Origin: Mesorhizobium loti CJ3sym | GTDB taxonomy: Bacteria > Pseudomonadota > Alphaproteobacteria > Rhizobiales > Rhizobiaceae | DNA: 64,000 bases | Assembly (NCBI RefSeq): GCF_000472785.1 | Contig: NZ_AXAL01000006.1 | Span: forward strand, 186,208-250,207 | Direction: 5' to 3' | Shown here: positions 17,573-25,832 of the stretch, one piece after another | Position numbering within the stretch: position 1 is the stretch's first letter | Layout of the letters: each line of letters opens with the position of its first letter | Notes under the pieces: model-generated | What the model was told of the DNA's origin: nothing | The model's database searches: none | The model's input: the letters and a program-made list of their open reading frames with translations, nothing else | Program-made: the position numbers and the translations under genes

Positions 17573-19063
17573 ATGATCAAGCACAATCCGCCTTCTCCCG
17601 AACCCTTGCACCGCGCCATTGCGCGCTTTGGCGGCGTCACCGTGCTGGTGGTCGGCGACCTCATCCTCGACCGTTTCGTCAATGGCGTCATCGAACGGAT
17701 TTCTCCGGAAGCACCGATCCCGGTGCTGCATGGGCGTGGCGAAAGCTCGGCCATGGGCGGCGCCGGCAACGTCGTGGCCAACATCGTCTCGCTCGGCGCG
17801 CGTGCCATTCCGGTTTCGGTGATCGGCACGGACACGGCCGGCGACAGCCTGGTGCGGATGCTCGGCGAGCTTGGCGCCGAGACAGCGGGCCTTTCGCAGC
17901 GGCGCGGCCGCATGACGTCGTCGAAGAGCCGCTTCAGCGCGCTCAACCAGCAGGTGCTGCGCTTCGACGAGGAAGAGATCAAGCCGCTGGACGAGGCGGA
18001 GCGGGCGGGGCTGATCCGCCATTTGCGCGCGGCGCTCAGGGAGGCCGACATCGTCATCCTCTCCGATTACGGCAAGGGCATCCTGCTCGACGGCGTCGCC
18101 GCCGAACTGATTGCCATCTGCCGCGAGGCGGGCAAGCCGGTGCTGGTCGACCCGAAGGGGCGCGACTATGCCCGCTATGCCGGTGCGACTGCCATTACCC
18201 CAAACCGCAAGGAGCTTGGCGAGGCGGTCGGCCATGCGGTGTTCGCCGACGACGAGATCATCGCGGCGGCACGCCAGCTGATTGCGGCGCACGGCTTCGA
18301 CTTCGTCGTCGCCACCCGCAGCGAAAAGGGGATGAGCGTGGTTGGCCCCGATGAGGCGCGCCACATCGCCACCCAGGCGCGCGAAGTGTTTGACGTTTCC
18401 GGTGCTGGCGACACGGTGATCGCCACCTTCGCGCTCTCTCTCGCGGCGGGCGCCGATCGCGTGCAGGCCGCGGTTATCGCCAATGCAGCTGGCGGCGTTG
18501 TGGTGGGCAAACGCGGTACCGCGCGTTTGACGGTCGAGGAACTCACCGGCGCGCTGTTCCGCTCGCACGGACCGACCGCCCACAAGGATGCCATCCTCGA
18601 TGCCACATCGGCGGCGCGCATGGTGGCGGCGTGGAAGGAAGAGGGCCTGAGCGTCGGTTTCACCAATGGCTGCTTCGACATATTGCATGCCGGCCATGTC
18701 AGTCTCTTGCACGCGGCGCGCAGCCAGTGCGACCGGCTGGTGCTCGGCCTCAACAGCGATGCCTCGGTGCGGCGGCTGAAAGGGGCGGGCCGCCCGGTCA
18801 ACGACCAGCATGACCGCGCCTGCGTGCTCGCGGCCCTGGCCTCGGTCGATGCCGTCGTAGTCTTCGAGGAGGATACGCCGCTGGCGCTGATTGAGGCGCT
18901 TTTGCCCGACATATTGGTCAAGGGCGCGGACTATACGATCGACACAGTGGTCGGCGCCGATGTGGTGCAGAAGGCCGGCGGGCGCGTCGTGCTGGTCGAT
19001 CTCGTCGCCGGCAAGAGCACCACCAGCACCATCGGCAAATTGCGCGCCGGCTCTACAAACTGA
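17573..19063 (+). CDS. hldE: Bifunctional heptose 7-phosphate kinase / heptose 1-phosphate adenylyltransferase
   Basis: The 496-residue protein fuses two enzymes. Residues about 1-330 are a PfkB/ribokinase-type kinase with the catalytic VSGAGDTVIATF segment. Residues about 350-496 are a nucleotidyltransferase with FTNGCFDILHAGHVSLLH carrying the HxGH-type motif. It phosphorylates D-glycero-D-manno-heptose 7-phosphate at C1 and later adds AMP, giving ADP-heptose for the lipopolysaccharide core. gmhA starts seven bases after the stop, so hldE-gmhA-gmhB form an operon. Confidence 0.95.
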   Translation: MIKHNPPSPEPLHRAIARFGGVTVLVVGDLILDRFVNGVIERISPEAPIPVLHGRGESSAMGGAGNVVANIVSLGARAIPVSVIGTDTAGDSLVRMLGELGAETAGLSQRRGRMTSSKSRFSALNQQVLRFDEEEIKPLDEAERAGLIRHLRAALREADIVILSDYGKGILLDGVAAELIAICREAGKPVLVDPKGRDYARYAGATAITPNRKELGEAVGHAVFADDEIIAAARQLIAAHGFDFVVATRSEKGMSVVGPDEARHIATQAREVFDVSGAGDTVIATFALSLAAGADRVQAAVIANAAGGVVVGKRGTARLTVEELTGALFRSHGPTAHKDAILDATSAARMVAAWKEEGLSVGFTNGCFDILHAGHVSLLHAARSQCDRLVLGLNSDASVRRLKGAGRPVNDQHDRACVLAALASVDAVVVFEEDTPLALIEALLPDILVKGADYTIDTVVGADVVQKAGGRVVLVDLVAGKSTTSTIGKLRAGSTN

Positions 19064-19070
19064 GGGTTTC

Positions 19071-19643
19071 ATGTCCGAACTGAACGACTATCTGGTCCGC
19101 TCGGCGGAAGCGATTTCAGCCATGGTCGAGCGGGATCTCACCAGCGAGATGGAGCGGGCGGCGAGCACTGTCGTGACGGCGCTTTCGTCCGGGAAAGCCC
19201 TCCTGATTGCTGGCAATGGTGGCTCGGCCAGCGATGCGATCCATATTGCCGGAGAACTGGTCGGCCGCTTCCTGAAAGAGCGCAAGGCCTATAATGTCAT
19301 CGCGCTGCCGGCCAATGCGGCTGTGCTGACCGCCTGGGGCAACGACTACGGCTTCGACACGGTGTTTTCGCGCCAGGTCGAGGCGCATGGCTCGGCCGGC
19401 GGCGTGCTGCTGGCGATCTCGACCAGCGGCAATTCGCCGAGCATTCTCGCCGCCGCCGAACAGGCGCGGATGATGGACATGACGGTGATCGGCCTGACCG
19501 GCGACACCGGCGGCAAGCTGAAGCCCTTGTGCGATATCCTGCTCAACGTGCCCTCGACCTCGACGCCGATCATCCAGCAGGGGCATCTTTGCCTCTATCA
19601 TTATCTCTGCGAAGTGGTCGAAGCGCGCCTGCACAATGGCTGA
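19071..19643 (+). CDS. gmhA: Phosphoheptose isomerase
   Basis: The 190-residue SIS-domain protein has LLIAGNGGSASDAIHIAGEL and LAISTSGNSPSI, the phosphosugar-binding loops, and a C-terminal TSTPIIQQGHL segment whose Gln and His fit the GmhA zinc-dependent active site. It turns sedoheptulose 7-phosphate into D-glycero-D-manno-heptose 7-phosphate, the first step of heptose synthesis. The ATG at 19071 follows hldE by seven bases, and its stop overlaps the gmhB start by eight bases. Confidence 0.95.
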   Translation: MSELNDYLVRSAEAISAMVERDLTSEMERAASTVVTALSSGKALLIAGNGGSASDAIHIAGELVGRFLKERKAYNVIALPANAAVLTAWGNDYGFDTVFSRQVEAHGSAGGVLLAISTSGNSPSILAAAEQARMMDMTVIGLTGDTGGKLKPLCDILLNVPSTSTPIIQQGHLCLYHYLCEVVEARLHNG

Positions 19644-20292
19644 TAGGGCTGACGGGACACCGCTTCAGCTGACCGAGCCGGGTGTGTGGGTCGAGCGCGT
19701 CGGCGGCCGGGTTTTCCCAAAGCACCTGCCGGCGCTGTTCCTCGACCGTGACGGCACCATCAACGTCGACACCGACTATCCCAGCGACCCGGCCGAAATC
19801 GTGCTGCGCGACAACATCATGCCGGCGATCGCGGCGGCCAACCGGGCGGGTGTTCCGGTCGTCGTGGTGACAAATCAGTCCGGTATCGCGCGCGGCTATT
19901 TCGACTGGAGCGTTTTCGCTGAAGTGAACGGCCGCGTGCTCGAGTTGTTGGGCGATCAGGGCGTGCTCGTCGACATGGTGCTCGCCTGCGCCTATCACGA
20001 GGCGGGCGTCGGGCCGCTTGGCCTTGCTGATCATCCGATGCGCAAGCCCAATCCGGGCATGCTGATCGAAGCGGGCAGACGCCTTGATCTCGATCTCCAG
20101 CGCTCCCTGATTGTCGGCGACAAGCTGGCCGATATGCAGGCAGGCAAGCGCGCCGGGCTGGCACAGGGCTGGCTGGTGGACGGCGACGCGGCGGTTCAAC
20201 CCGGCTTCACCATCAGGCGCCTGCACGACCGGGATGACTTGGCTGGTCTTATCACCGCCATTGAAACGATAGGCGGGGACAACAGGTCCTGA
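19636..20292 (+). CDS. gmhB: D-glycero-D-manno-heptose 1,7-bisphosphate 7-phosphatase
   Basis: The 218-residue HAD-superfamily enzyme has the nucleophile motif FLDRDGTIN near residue 36, the second motif VVVTNQSGIARGY, and a C-terminal KPNPGML and SLIVGDKLADMQAG. It removes the 7-phosphate between the kinase and adenylyltransferase steps of HldE. It is about 25 residues longer at the N-terminus than short GmhB forms. It overlaps gmhA by eight bases and converges on the glycosyltransferase gene with a 15-base gap. Confidence 0.93.
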   Translation: MADRADGTPLQLTEPGVWVERVGGRVFPKHLPALFLDRDGTINVDTDYPSDPAEIVLRDNIMPAIAAANRAGVPVVVVTNQSGIARGYFDWSVFAEVNGRVLELLGDQGVLVDMVLACAYHEAGVGPLGLADHPMRKPNPGMLIEAGRRLDLDLQRSLIVGDKLADMQAGKRAGLAQGWLVDGDAAVQPGFTIRRLHDRDDLAGLITAIETIGGDNRS

Positions 20293-20307
20293 TCCTGCCC
20301 GGACGGC

Positions 20308-21102
20308 TCACACCTGATCCTTGCCCTCTGACGCTTCGTAGAGCTTGGCTTCGGTGGCGAAGGAATAGATCATCACCGACATCGAGTAGACGAAGCCGTG
20401 CCGGCCGCACAGGAAGTAGCGCTTGGCCAGGTAGAATTTCAGGAAGTTGCCGAACGGCGAAAAGACCAGCCGGACCAGACGGGGCTTCTTCCCCCTCTCG
20501 ACCAGCGTGGCGACCTTAAGGCTGGAGTAGGTGTTGGCTCTTGCCATGTCCTCCGCGACCGTCACTTCGCGGCGATGCAGGAGGACGCCGCTCTCGATCG
20601 TGCGGGTTTCGCCTGGAACCTCGAACGATTCATGCACCCGCAGGCTCAGGTCCATGGTGGCCTTGTCGCGGCGGAAGAGGCGCAGCAGCCTGTTGTGCAG
20701 CACCCAGCGGTGCGCATAGCCATAGCCCTTCAGCTTGTCACGGCGTCTTATGTACCATCCGTCGACGGCATCATTGCCGGGCTGAGTCACGGCAATGATC
20801 GACTTGCGAAGGACGTCGTCGACGGCCTCGTCGGCTTCGATCGCCAGGCACCATGGCTGCGTGGCGTGATCGAGCGAGAATTGGCGCTGGCGGGGAAAAC
20901 CCGGCCAGTCATTGTGCAGCAGCCTTATCGGATAGCCCTTGGCGATGAATTCCCGAACGACGTCAAGCGTCGCGTCCTTGGAGCCTGAATCGACGACGAT
21001 GATTTCGGCGCAGAAGTCGACGCTCTCCAGGCACGCGCCTATCATGCCGGCCTCGTTCATGCAGATGATAAGCGCCGAAACCGGGCTTGCAAATCGGGTC
21101 AT
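20308..21102 (-). CDS. GT2-family glycosyltransferase, lipopolysaccharide core type (WaaE/LgtF-like)
   Basis: The 264-residue protein has the GT2 opening SALIICMNEAGMIGACLESV, an IIVVDSGSKDAT segment and an acidic IEADEAVDD in place of the usual DADE motif. It matches the WaaE/KdtX group, which adds a glucose or other hexose to the first core heptose at the inner-membrane face. ATG 21102 has AGGGGA just upstream and begins the conserved region. Its position beside the heptose genes supports a core-assembly role, though the sugar is not known. Confidence 0.82.
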   Translation of the reverse strand: MTRFASPVSALIICMNEAGMIGACLESVDFCAEIIVVDSGSKDATLDVVREFIAKGYPIRLLHNDWPGFPRQRQFSLDHATQPWCLAIEADEAVDDVLRKSIIAVTQPGNDAVDGWYIRRRDKLKGYGYAHRWVLHNRLLRLFRRDKATMDLSLRVHESFEVPGETRTIESGVLLHRREVTVAEDMARANTYSSLKVATLVERGKKPRLVRLVFSPFGNFLKFYLAKRYFLCGRHGFVYSMSVMIYSFATEAKLYEASEGKDQV

Positions 21103-21341
21103 GGTCCCCTTCCCATGGCGGGTCTCCCGCGGAACGGTGCTGCTTGCGCTATCGGTCCTCAAGCAACTCCGGGCGAAAAAGCGTTACACATTTTTTCAGG
21201 AAATGCTTTAGAAACCGATCGGGCTGCGGAGTTCGGCTGACCTACCATCCTTGTATATCAGCGTCTGTTAAATATCATCGCGGCGCCGGTGTGGCGAAAG
21301 TCAGGAATTAGCAGCCCAGACGCACAGGGACACGCCCGGCC

Positions 21342-21821
21342 TCAGGGGCGCTCGAACGAGACCAGGCCTTCATCCTTGACCCGGCGGATGGTGAGCGCGG
21401 TGCGCACCGTGTCGACGTTCGGCGTCGAGGTCAGTTCCTCGATGACGAAGGTCTGGAAGGCGCCGAGGTCGCTGGCCACGCAGTGCAGCAGGAAGTCGGA
21501 TTCCCCAGACACCATCCAGGCATCGCGCACGATCGGCCAGCCGCGCGTGCGCTCGGCGAAGGTCCGCAGTTCGGCATCGGCCTGGTGATGCAGACCGACC
21601 AGGCAGAAGGCGACGACATCGAGGCCGAGCGCCGGCGCATTAAGCAGCGCGCGGTAGCCGCGGATGATGCCGGCTTCCTCCAGCCGCTTGACGCGGCGCA
21701 GACAGGGCGGGGCCGAAATGCCGACCCGGCTCGACAGTTCGACGTTGGTCATGCGCCCGTCCGCCTGCAACTCGCGCAGGATCTTCCAGTCGATGGTGTC
21801 GAGGTCGGCTTTCAGGGGCAT
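21342..21821 (-). CDS. Lrp/AsnC-family transcriptional regulator
   Basis: This 159-residue protein has an N-terminal helix-turn-helix (about residues 5-60, LDTIDWKILRELQADGRMTNVELSSRVGI) and a C-terminal RAM effector domain (about 70-150). ATG 21821 is used; a TTG seven codons upstream is in frame but unlikely. It is transcribed away from trxB. In several rhizobia an Lrp-type gene borders the trxB-lsrB pair, and this order fits. The effector is probably an amino acid. Confidence 0.9.
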   Translation of the reverse strand: MPLKADLDTIDWKILRELQADGRMTNVELSSRVGISAPPCLRRVKRLEEAGIIRGYRALLNAPALGLDVVAFCLVGLHHQADAELRTFAERTRGWPIVRDAWMVSGESDFLLHCVASDLGAFQTFVIEELTSTPNVDTVRTALTIRRVKDEGLVSFERP

Positions 21822-22074
21822 GGCTGTCTCAGCTCGGCGCAAGAATCTTTCGCGATTTTGTAATTAAACGACTTTTGTGTTGGCGCCAGCCCTCATCAAC
21901 GCGATTTTTGATCGGTAACGAAAACTGCCATCGTGCGAATAACCGCTTGGGCCGAAGCTTTCCGGGGACGACGGCCTCTTCGTCTTGCTGGCGTGGTTGG
22001 CAACCCTTACATTAAGTGCGAATTCCACGTCTTTTCCTAAGGCATACTCCTTGTCTGCCCCGCTGAGGCTTTAA

Positions 22075-23049
22075 ATGACCACCAAGCACGCGCCTGTTCT
22101 CATCATCGGTTCCGGTCCGGCAGGCTATACGGCCGCGGTCTACGCCGCACGCGCCATGCTGAAGCCGATGCTGGTTGCCGGCCTGCAGCAGGGCGGCCAG
22201 CTGATGATCACCACCGATGTCGAAAACTATCCCGGCTTCGCCGACCCGATCCAGGGCCCGTGGCTGATGGAGCAGATGCTCAAGCAGGCCGAGCATGTCG
22301 GCACCGACATCATCAACGACATCATCACCGAGGTCGACCTCAACGTGCGGCCGTTCCGCGCCAAGGGCGATTCCGGCACCACCTACACCGCCGACGCGCT
22401 GATCGTCGCCACCGGCGCGCAGGCCAAGTGGCTGGGCATTCCGACCGAGCAGGATTTCATGGGCTTCGGCGTCTCCGCCTGCGCCACCTGCGACGGCTTC
22501 TTCTATCGCGGCAAGGATGTCGCGGTGGTCGGCGGCGGCAATTCGGCGGTGGAAGAAGCGCTCTATCTGTCGAACCTCGCCAAGAGCGTCACGGTCATTC
22601 ATCGGCGCAGCGACTTCCGCGCCGAGCGCATCCTGCGCGAGCGGCTGTTGAAGAAGGAAAATGTCCGCGTCATCTGGGACACGATCGTCGACGAGATCAC
22701 CGGTCGCCCCGGCAAGGCGCCGCTGCCGCCCTCGGTCGAGGGGCTGAAGCTCAGGCATGCGGTGACAGGTGCCGAAACGCACCTCAAGGTCGACGGCGTG
22801 TTCGTGGCGATCGGCCATGCGCCGGCGGTCGAGTTGTTCGCGGGCAAGCTGAAGCAGAAGCCGAACGGCTACCTCTGGACGGCGCCGGATTCGACGCGCA
22901 CCGACGTGCCAGGCGTGTTTGCCGCAGGCGACGTGACCGACGATATTTATCGCCAGGCGGTGACGGCTGCGGGCCTCGGCTGCATGGCAGCACTTGAGGC
23001 GGAAAAGTATCTCGCCGGCATTGAGGTGCATCGCGAAGCAGCGGAATAG
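22075..23049 (+). CDS. trxB: Thioredoxin-disulfide reductase
   Basis: The 324-residue flavoprotein has an N-terminal FAD site (IIGSGPAGYTAAVYAAR), the redox-active CATC at residues 136-139, an NADPH site (VAVVGGGNSAVEEALYL) and a C-terminal FAADVTD-like GVFAAGDVTDDIYRQ segment. It reduces thioredoxin with NADPH in the cytosol. All catalytic motifs are intact and length is standard. The lsrB-type regulator begins 92 bases downstream in the same direction. Confidence 0.96.
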   Translation: MTTKHAPVLIIGSGPAGYTAAVYAARAMLKPMLVAGLQQGGQLMITTDVENYPGFADPIQGPWLMEQMLKQAEHVGTDIINDIITEVDLNVRPFRAKGDSGTTYTADALIVATGAQAKWLGIPTEQDFMGFGVSACATCDGFFYRGKDVAVVGGGNSAVEEALYLSNLAKSVTVIHRRSDFRAERILRERLLKKENVRVIWDTIVDEITGRPGKAPLPPSVEGLKLRHAVTGAETHLKVDGVFVAIGHAPAVELFAGKLKQKPNGYLWTAPDSTRTDVPGVFAAGDVTDDIYRQAVTAAGLGCMAALEAEKYLAGIEVHREAAE

Positions 23050-23141
23050 GGGCCGCTTACAAAACTGTTAAAAAAGCGGCTTAGAAACGCCGTGTAAAAG
23101 CCTAATTTTTCATTCAGACGCCGAACGGAACGAGGGGAACT

Positions 23142-24038
23142 ATGGCGTTGGACTGGGACAAGCTACGCGTGTTTCACGCTGCGGCGGAAGCGGGGTCGTT
23201 TACGCACGCGGCCGAGACATTGCATCTGTCGCAATCGGCGATCTCGCGGCAGGTCAGCGCGCTCGAACATGATGTCGGCGTGCCGCTGTTCAACCGCCAT
23301 GCGCGTGGCCTGGTGCTGACAGAGCAGGGCGAGATGCTGTTTCGCACGGCGCATGACGTGCTGATGAAGCTCGAGACCATCAAGTCGCGCCTGACCGAGA
23401 CCAAGGATCGGCCCTCCGGCGTGCTTCGCGTGACGACGACCGTTGGTCTCGGCGCCGGCTGGCTGACCGAGAGGGTGCAGGAGTTCATCGAGCTCTACCC
23501 CGAAATCAGCCTGCAGCTGATCCTCGCCAATGAGGAACTCGACCTCACCATGCGCCAGGCCGATTGCGCCATAAGGCTGCGCCAGCCTCAGCAGCCGGAC
23601 CTGATCCAGCGCCGCCTGTTCACTGTGCATTTCCACCTCTATGCGGCCCCGTCCTATGTCGCCAAGCACGGCAAGCCGGCCTCGGTTGCCGAGCTCAGAA
23701 ACCACCGCATCGTCACCTTCGGCCTGCCGGTGCCCTCTCATCTGTCGGAGTTGAACTGGCTGGAGACGGTCGGCGATTTCGACGGCGGCCAGCGCGTGCC
23801 GTCGCTGCAGATCAACGACATCTTGTCGATCAAGCGCGCCGTGCAGGGCGGCGCCGGCGTCGCCATGCTGCCCGACTATGTGATCTCGAAGGATTCCGGC
23901 CTGGTGCAGCTCCTGCCGGAGACCGAGGTGCCGTCCTTCGACACCTATTTCGCCTATCCCGATGCGATGAAGAACCAGGCGAAGCTGCACGTGTTTCGCG
24001 ACTTCATCATCGCTAAGGCGCGCGTTTGGTCGTTCTAA
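23142..24038 (+). CDS. lsrB: LysR-family regulator LsrB/VtlR
   Basis: The 298-residue LysR protein starts MALDWDKLRVFHAAAEAGSF, as I recall for LsrB of Sinorhizobium and Agrobacterium and VtlR of Brucella. The helix-turn-helix is within residues 1-62 and the co-inducer domain about 93-290. In those bacteria it controls lipopolysaccharide, oxidative-stress and virulence or symbiosis genes and activates an AbcR small RNA. The trxB neighbour and the AbcR-like RNA about 1.6 kb downstream fit this. The protein has a single Cys (residue 142). Confidence 0.88.
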   Translation: MALDWDKLRVFHAAAEAGSFTHAAETLHLSQSAISRQVSALEHDVGVPLFNRHARGLVLTEQGEMLFRTAHDVLMKLETIKSRLTETKDRPSGVLRVTTTVGLGAGWLTERVQEFIELYPEISLQLILANEELDLTMRQADCAIRLRQPQQPDLIQRRLFTVHFHLYAAPSYVAKHGKPASVAELRNHRIVTFGLPVPSHLSELNWLETVGDFDGGQRVPSLQINDILSIKRAVQGGAGVAMLPDYVISKDSGLVQLLPETEVPSFDTYFAYPDAMKNQAKLHVFRDFIIAKARVWSF

Positions 24039-24293
24039 GCCACCCTGCTCGGGATCGGTAAGCCTACCGTTTAGCAAAGCTCTGAAAGCCTTCTTCATGG
24101 AGCGCTTCCAGCAGCTTGATGTTCGTCGGCGTGGCAACCGGCGCGCGGCTGTTGTTGATAAGCTGTGTCGCTTTTGTGCTCTTCGCGACTTTGGCAATGC
24201 TTGTGCTAGTGTGCGCGGGGATGTTGCGAACGCTACATTCCATCTCATTCCTGACCAAATGAACCGACACCCGATCAACCAGCGGAGAGTGCC

Positions 24294-24809
24294 ATGACTT
24301 GGGGAATTCCAACGGCTGCATTCGTCACGGTCCACGTCGTCCTCAGCCTGATCGGGATCGCGGCAGGCGTCGCCGTCCTCGCCGGGTTGTTGACAGGAAA
24401 AACATTCGGCAGATGGACGACGCTGTTTCTTGTTACGACGATCCTGACGAGCGTCACGGGGTTTCCGTTGCCGCCCCTGGGGATCGATCCGCCTCGCATC
24501 GTCGGCGGGATTTCGCTGATATTGCTAGGCATCGCCGTGACCGCGCTGTACGTCTTCAGGCTGGCTGGGGCCTGGCGTTGGATCTACACCAGCTGCGCGA
24601 TTGCCGCGCTTTACCTGAACGTCTTTGTCGGCGTGGTGCAGGCATTTCAGAAGCTGCCGTTTCTTCAGCCACTCGCGCCGACACAATCAGAACCGCCATT
24701 TCTGATCACGCAGTTGGTCGTGCTCTTGATCTTCGTTGGTCTGGGCATCCGAACCGCAGTGGTATTTCATCCGGAACTTGGTCGAGGACGGACAAACGCC
24801 ACGACGTAA
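24294..24809 (+). CDS. Small integral membrane protein, unknown function
   Basis: The 171-residue protein has about four hydrophobic segments (near residues 8-32, 38-55, 68-88, 95-118) and a fifth near 138-158, with little soluble sequence. It resembles a loose group of rhizobial membrane proteins without a known role. The ATG at 24294 has AGCGGAGAG upstream. The 255-base gap after lsrB (24039-24293) holds no gene I can support; a short leftward frame there lacks a recognisable family. Confidence 0.65.
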   Translation: MTWGIPTAAFVTVHVVLSLIGIAAGVAVLAGLLTGKTFGRWTTLFLVTTILTSVTGFPLPPLGIDPPRIVGGISLILLGIAVTALYVFRLAGAWRWIYTSCAIAALYLNVFVGVVQAFQKLPFLQPLAPTQSEPPFLITQLVVLLIFVGLGIRTAVVFHPELGRGRTNATT

Positions 24810-24866
24810 AGCCGGGATGCCAGGTTCGACGATGCGCATGGCGCCGCCTTTGCCTTTATCACGGCA

Positions 24867-25370
24867 TTAGTTGGCTCCCCGCCAGGGTGTCAGGCGCGGC
24901 AGCCAGCCGGGGACGTTGCGGCGATAGGTTTCGTATTCGGCGCCGTAGCGGCGGGCAAGCGTCGGCTCCTCGTAGAGCCTGACGAAGGCGCCCATGACAC
25001 CAGCGCCGATGACGGCATAGGCGACAAGCGTCCAGCTTGAGAACAGCAGCGCCTGGCCGAGGATGATCGTCAGCACGGCGACATACATGGGGTTGCGGAC
25101 ATGGCGGTAGATGCCGCCGATCACCAATCTCTCGGTCGGCGCGACAGGGGCGGGCGTGCCCAGTCCCTCGAGCGCAAAACGGGCGAAGGCATGCAGCAGC
25201 ACGGCGGCCGCGGCGAGGATGAGGACGCCACCGGCAAGGACGAAGCCCGGCACGGTGGACCATGGCAGGCGCCAGCGATCGCTGAGCAGCCAGGGGATCA
25301 GTCCGGCAACCACGCCAGGTGCTGCAATCAGGAAAATGCCGCTGCCGGCAATCGCGGAAAAGGGACGCAT
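24867..25370 (-). CDS. Isoprenylcysteine carboxyl methyltransferase-like membrane protein
   Basis: The 167-residue protein has four hydrophobic segments and the signature of the ICMT/PEMT phospholipid methyltransferase family: GGIYRHVRNPMYVAVL, then a C-terminal EEPTLARRYGAEYETYRRNVP. These bind S-adenosylmethionine and the membrane substrate. In bacteria such proteins methylate unknown lipids or small molecules. ATG 25370 is set by a strong GGGGAGG just upstream. A longer frame upstream lacks such a site. Confidence 0.8.
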   Translation of the reverse strand: MRPFSAIAGSGIFLIAAPGVVAGLIPWLLSDRWRLPWSTVPGFVLAGGVLILAAAAVLLHAFARFALEGLGTPAPVAPTERLVIGGIYRHVRNPMYVAVLTIILGQALLFSSWTLVAYAVIGAGVMGAFVRLYEEPTLARRYGAEYETYRRNVPGWLPRLTPWRGAN

Positions 25371-25569
25371 TGGCTGTTCCTCCCCTGGCTGCCTCAGAAT
25401 TGAACGGTCGCTGCCTGTTTCCAGGTCATCATGTGTTTTCACCATTTGGGAGCAAAATCGGCCGCGAATGACGTTTTCATGACGGCAACAGCCCGCCCGC
25501 ATGCTCGATTTCTGGCGATTCTGCTGGTCCTATTGGCTTTCGGAATGGGTTAGACCACAGCCTCCATCT

Positions 25570-25592
25570 TTTTGCATGCGTGTGTTGCAAAA
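25570..25592. promoter_or_regulatory. Candidate LysR-type (LsrB/VtlR) operator upstream of the AbcR-like RNA
   Basis: The perfect inverted repeat TTTTGCA-N9-TGCAAAA contains T-N11-A spacings as in LysR boxes. It is centred about 55 bases before the inferred RNA start, where an activating LysR protein would bind. Confidence 0.6.
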
Positions 25593-25599
25593 TAGATGC

Positions 25600-25628
25600 T
25601 TGTTTCTTGGGCATGATGAGCAGATATA
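25600..25628 (+). promoter_or_regulatory. Sigma-70-like promoter of the AbcR-like RNA
   Basis: TTGTTT at 25600-25605 and GATATA at 25623-25628 are 17 bases apart. Transcription would begin near 25635. Confidence 0.55.
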
Positions 25629-25634
25629 TAGATC

Positions 25635-25750
25635 ATCTCCTGGGCGCGTTCTCCTCCCATTAGCGCCCTCGAGTGTTCCCCTCTGGAGGTTAGCCTTAAC
25701 AGGCACTTCCAATCAAACTCAGCCGGATCTTCGTTGATCCGGCTTTTTTG
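25635..25750 (+). ncRNA. AbcR-like (alpha-r15 family) trans-acting small RNA
   Basis: This segment of about 115 bases lies in a gene-free gap and carries its own promoter and terminator. It contains CTCCTCCCAT at 25651-25660 and a second pyrimidine-rich stretch (TTCCCCTCT), which could pair with ribosome binding sites of target mRNAs. It ends in a 9-base GC stem (AGCCGGATC / GATCCGGCT) and six T. In Rhizobiales, AbcR RNAs bind Hfq and silence ABC-transporter mRNAs, and their genes lie near lsrB/vtlR. Size, motifs and location all fit. The identity is from memory and not from a covariance search. Confidence 0.75.
25721..25749 (+). terminator. Rho-independent terminator of the AbcR-like RNA
   Basis: A 9-base perfect stem (25721-25729 with 25736-25744), a TTCGTT loop and a run of six T. 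Confidence 0.9.
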
Positions 25751-25805
25751 TTGCCTGAACCCTGCTGGGGTGGCTGAGAAATTCACCAGAATTGCCGCGT
25801 AACAG

Positions 25806-25832
25806 TGTCATGTAACCTCTGGTAACATGACA
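25806..25832. promoter_or_regulatory. 27-base dyad, candidate operator
   Basis: TGTCATGTAACC and GGTAACATGACA are near-perfect inverted 12-base arms (one mismatch) with a TCT spacer. The dyad lies between the AbcR-like RNA and the next structured RNA candidate. It could be a regulator site or a hairpin at the start of that RNA. Confidence 0.5.

Noticed and set aside
17546..19072. Leftward frame of about 500 codons opposite hldE
   Set aside because: It is fully antisense to a motif-complete hldE, with a His/Arg/Gln-rich translation and no family resemblance.
24039..24293. A second AbcR copy directly after lsrB
   Set aside because: No CUCCUCCC motif or terminator is found here; the AbcR-like RNA is at 25635 instead.
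24064..24321. Leftward small open frame of 85 codons after lsrB
   Set aside because: It overlaps the start of the 24294 gene, has no ribosome site and no recognisable family. It could still be real, but the support is too weak to list.
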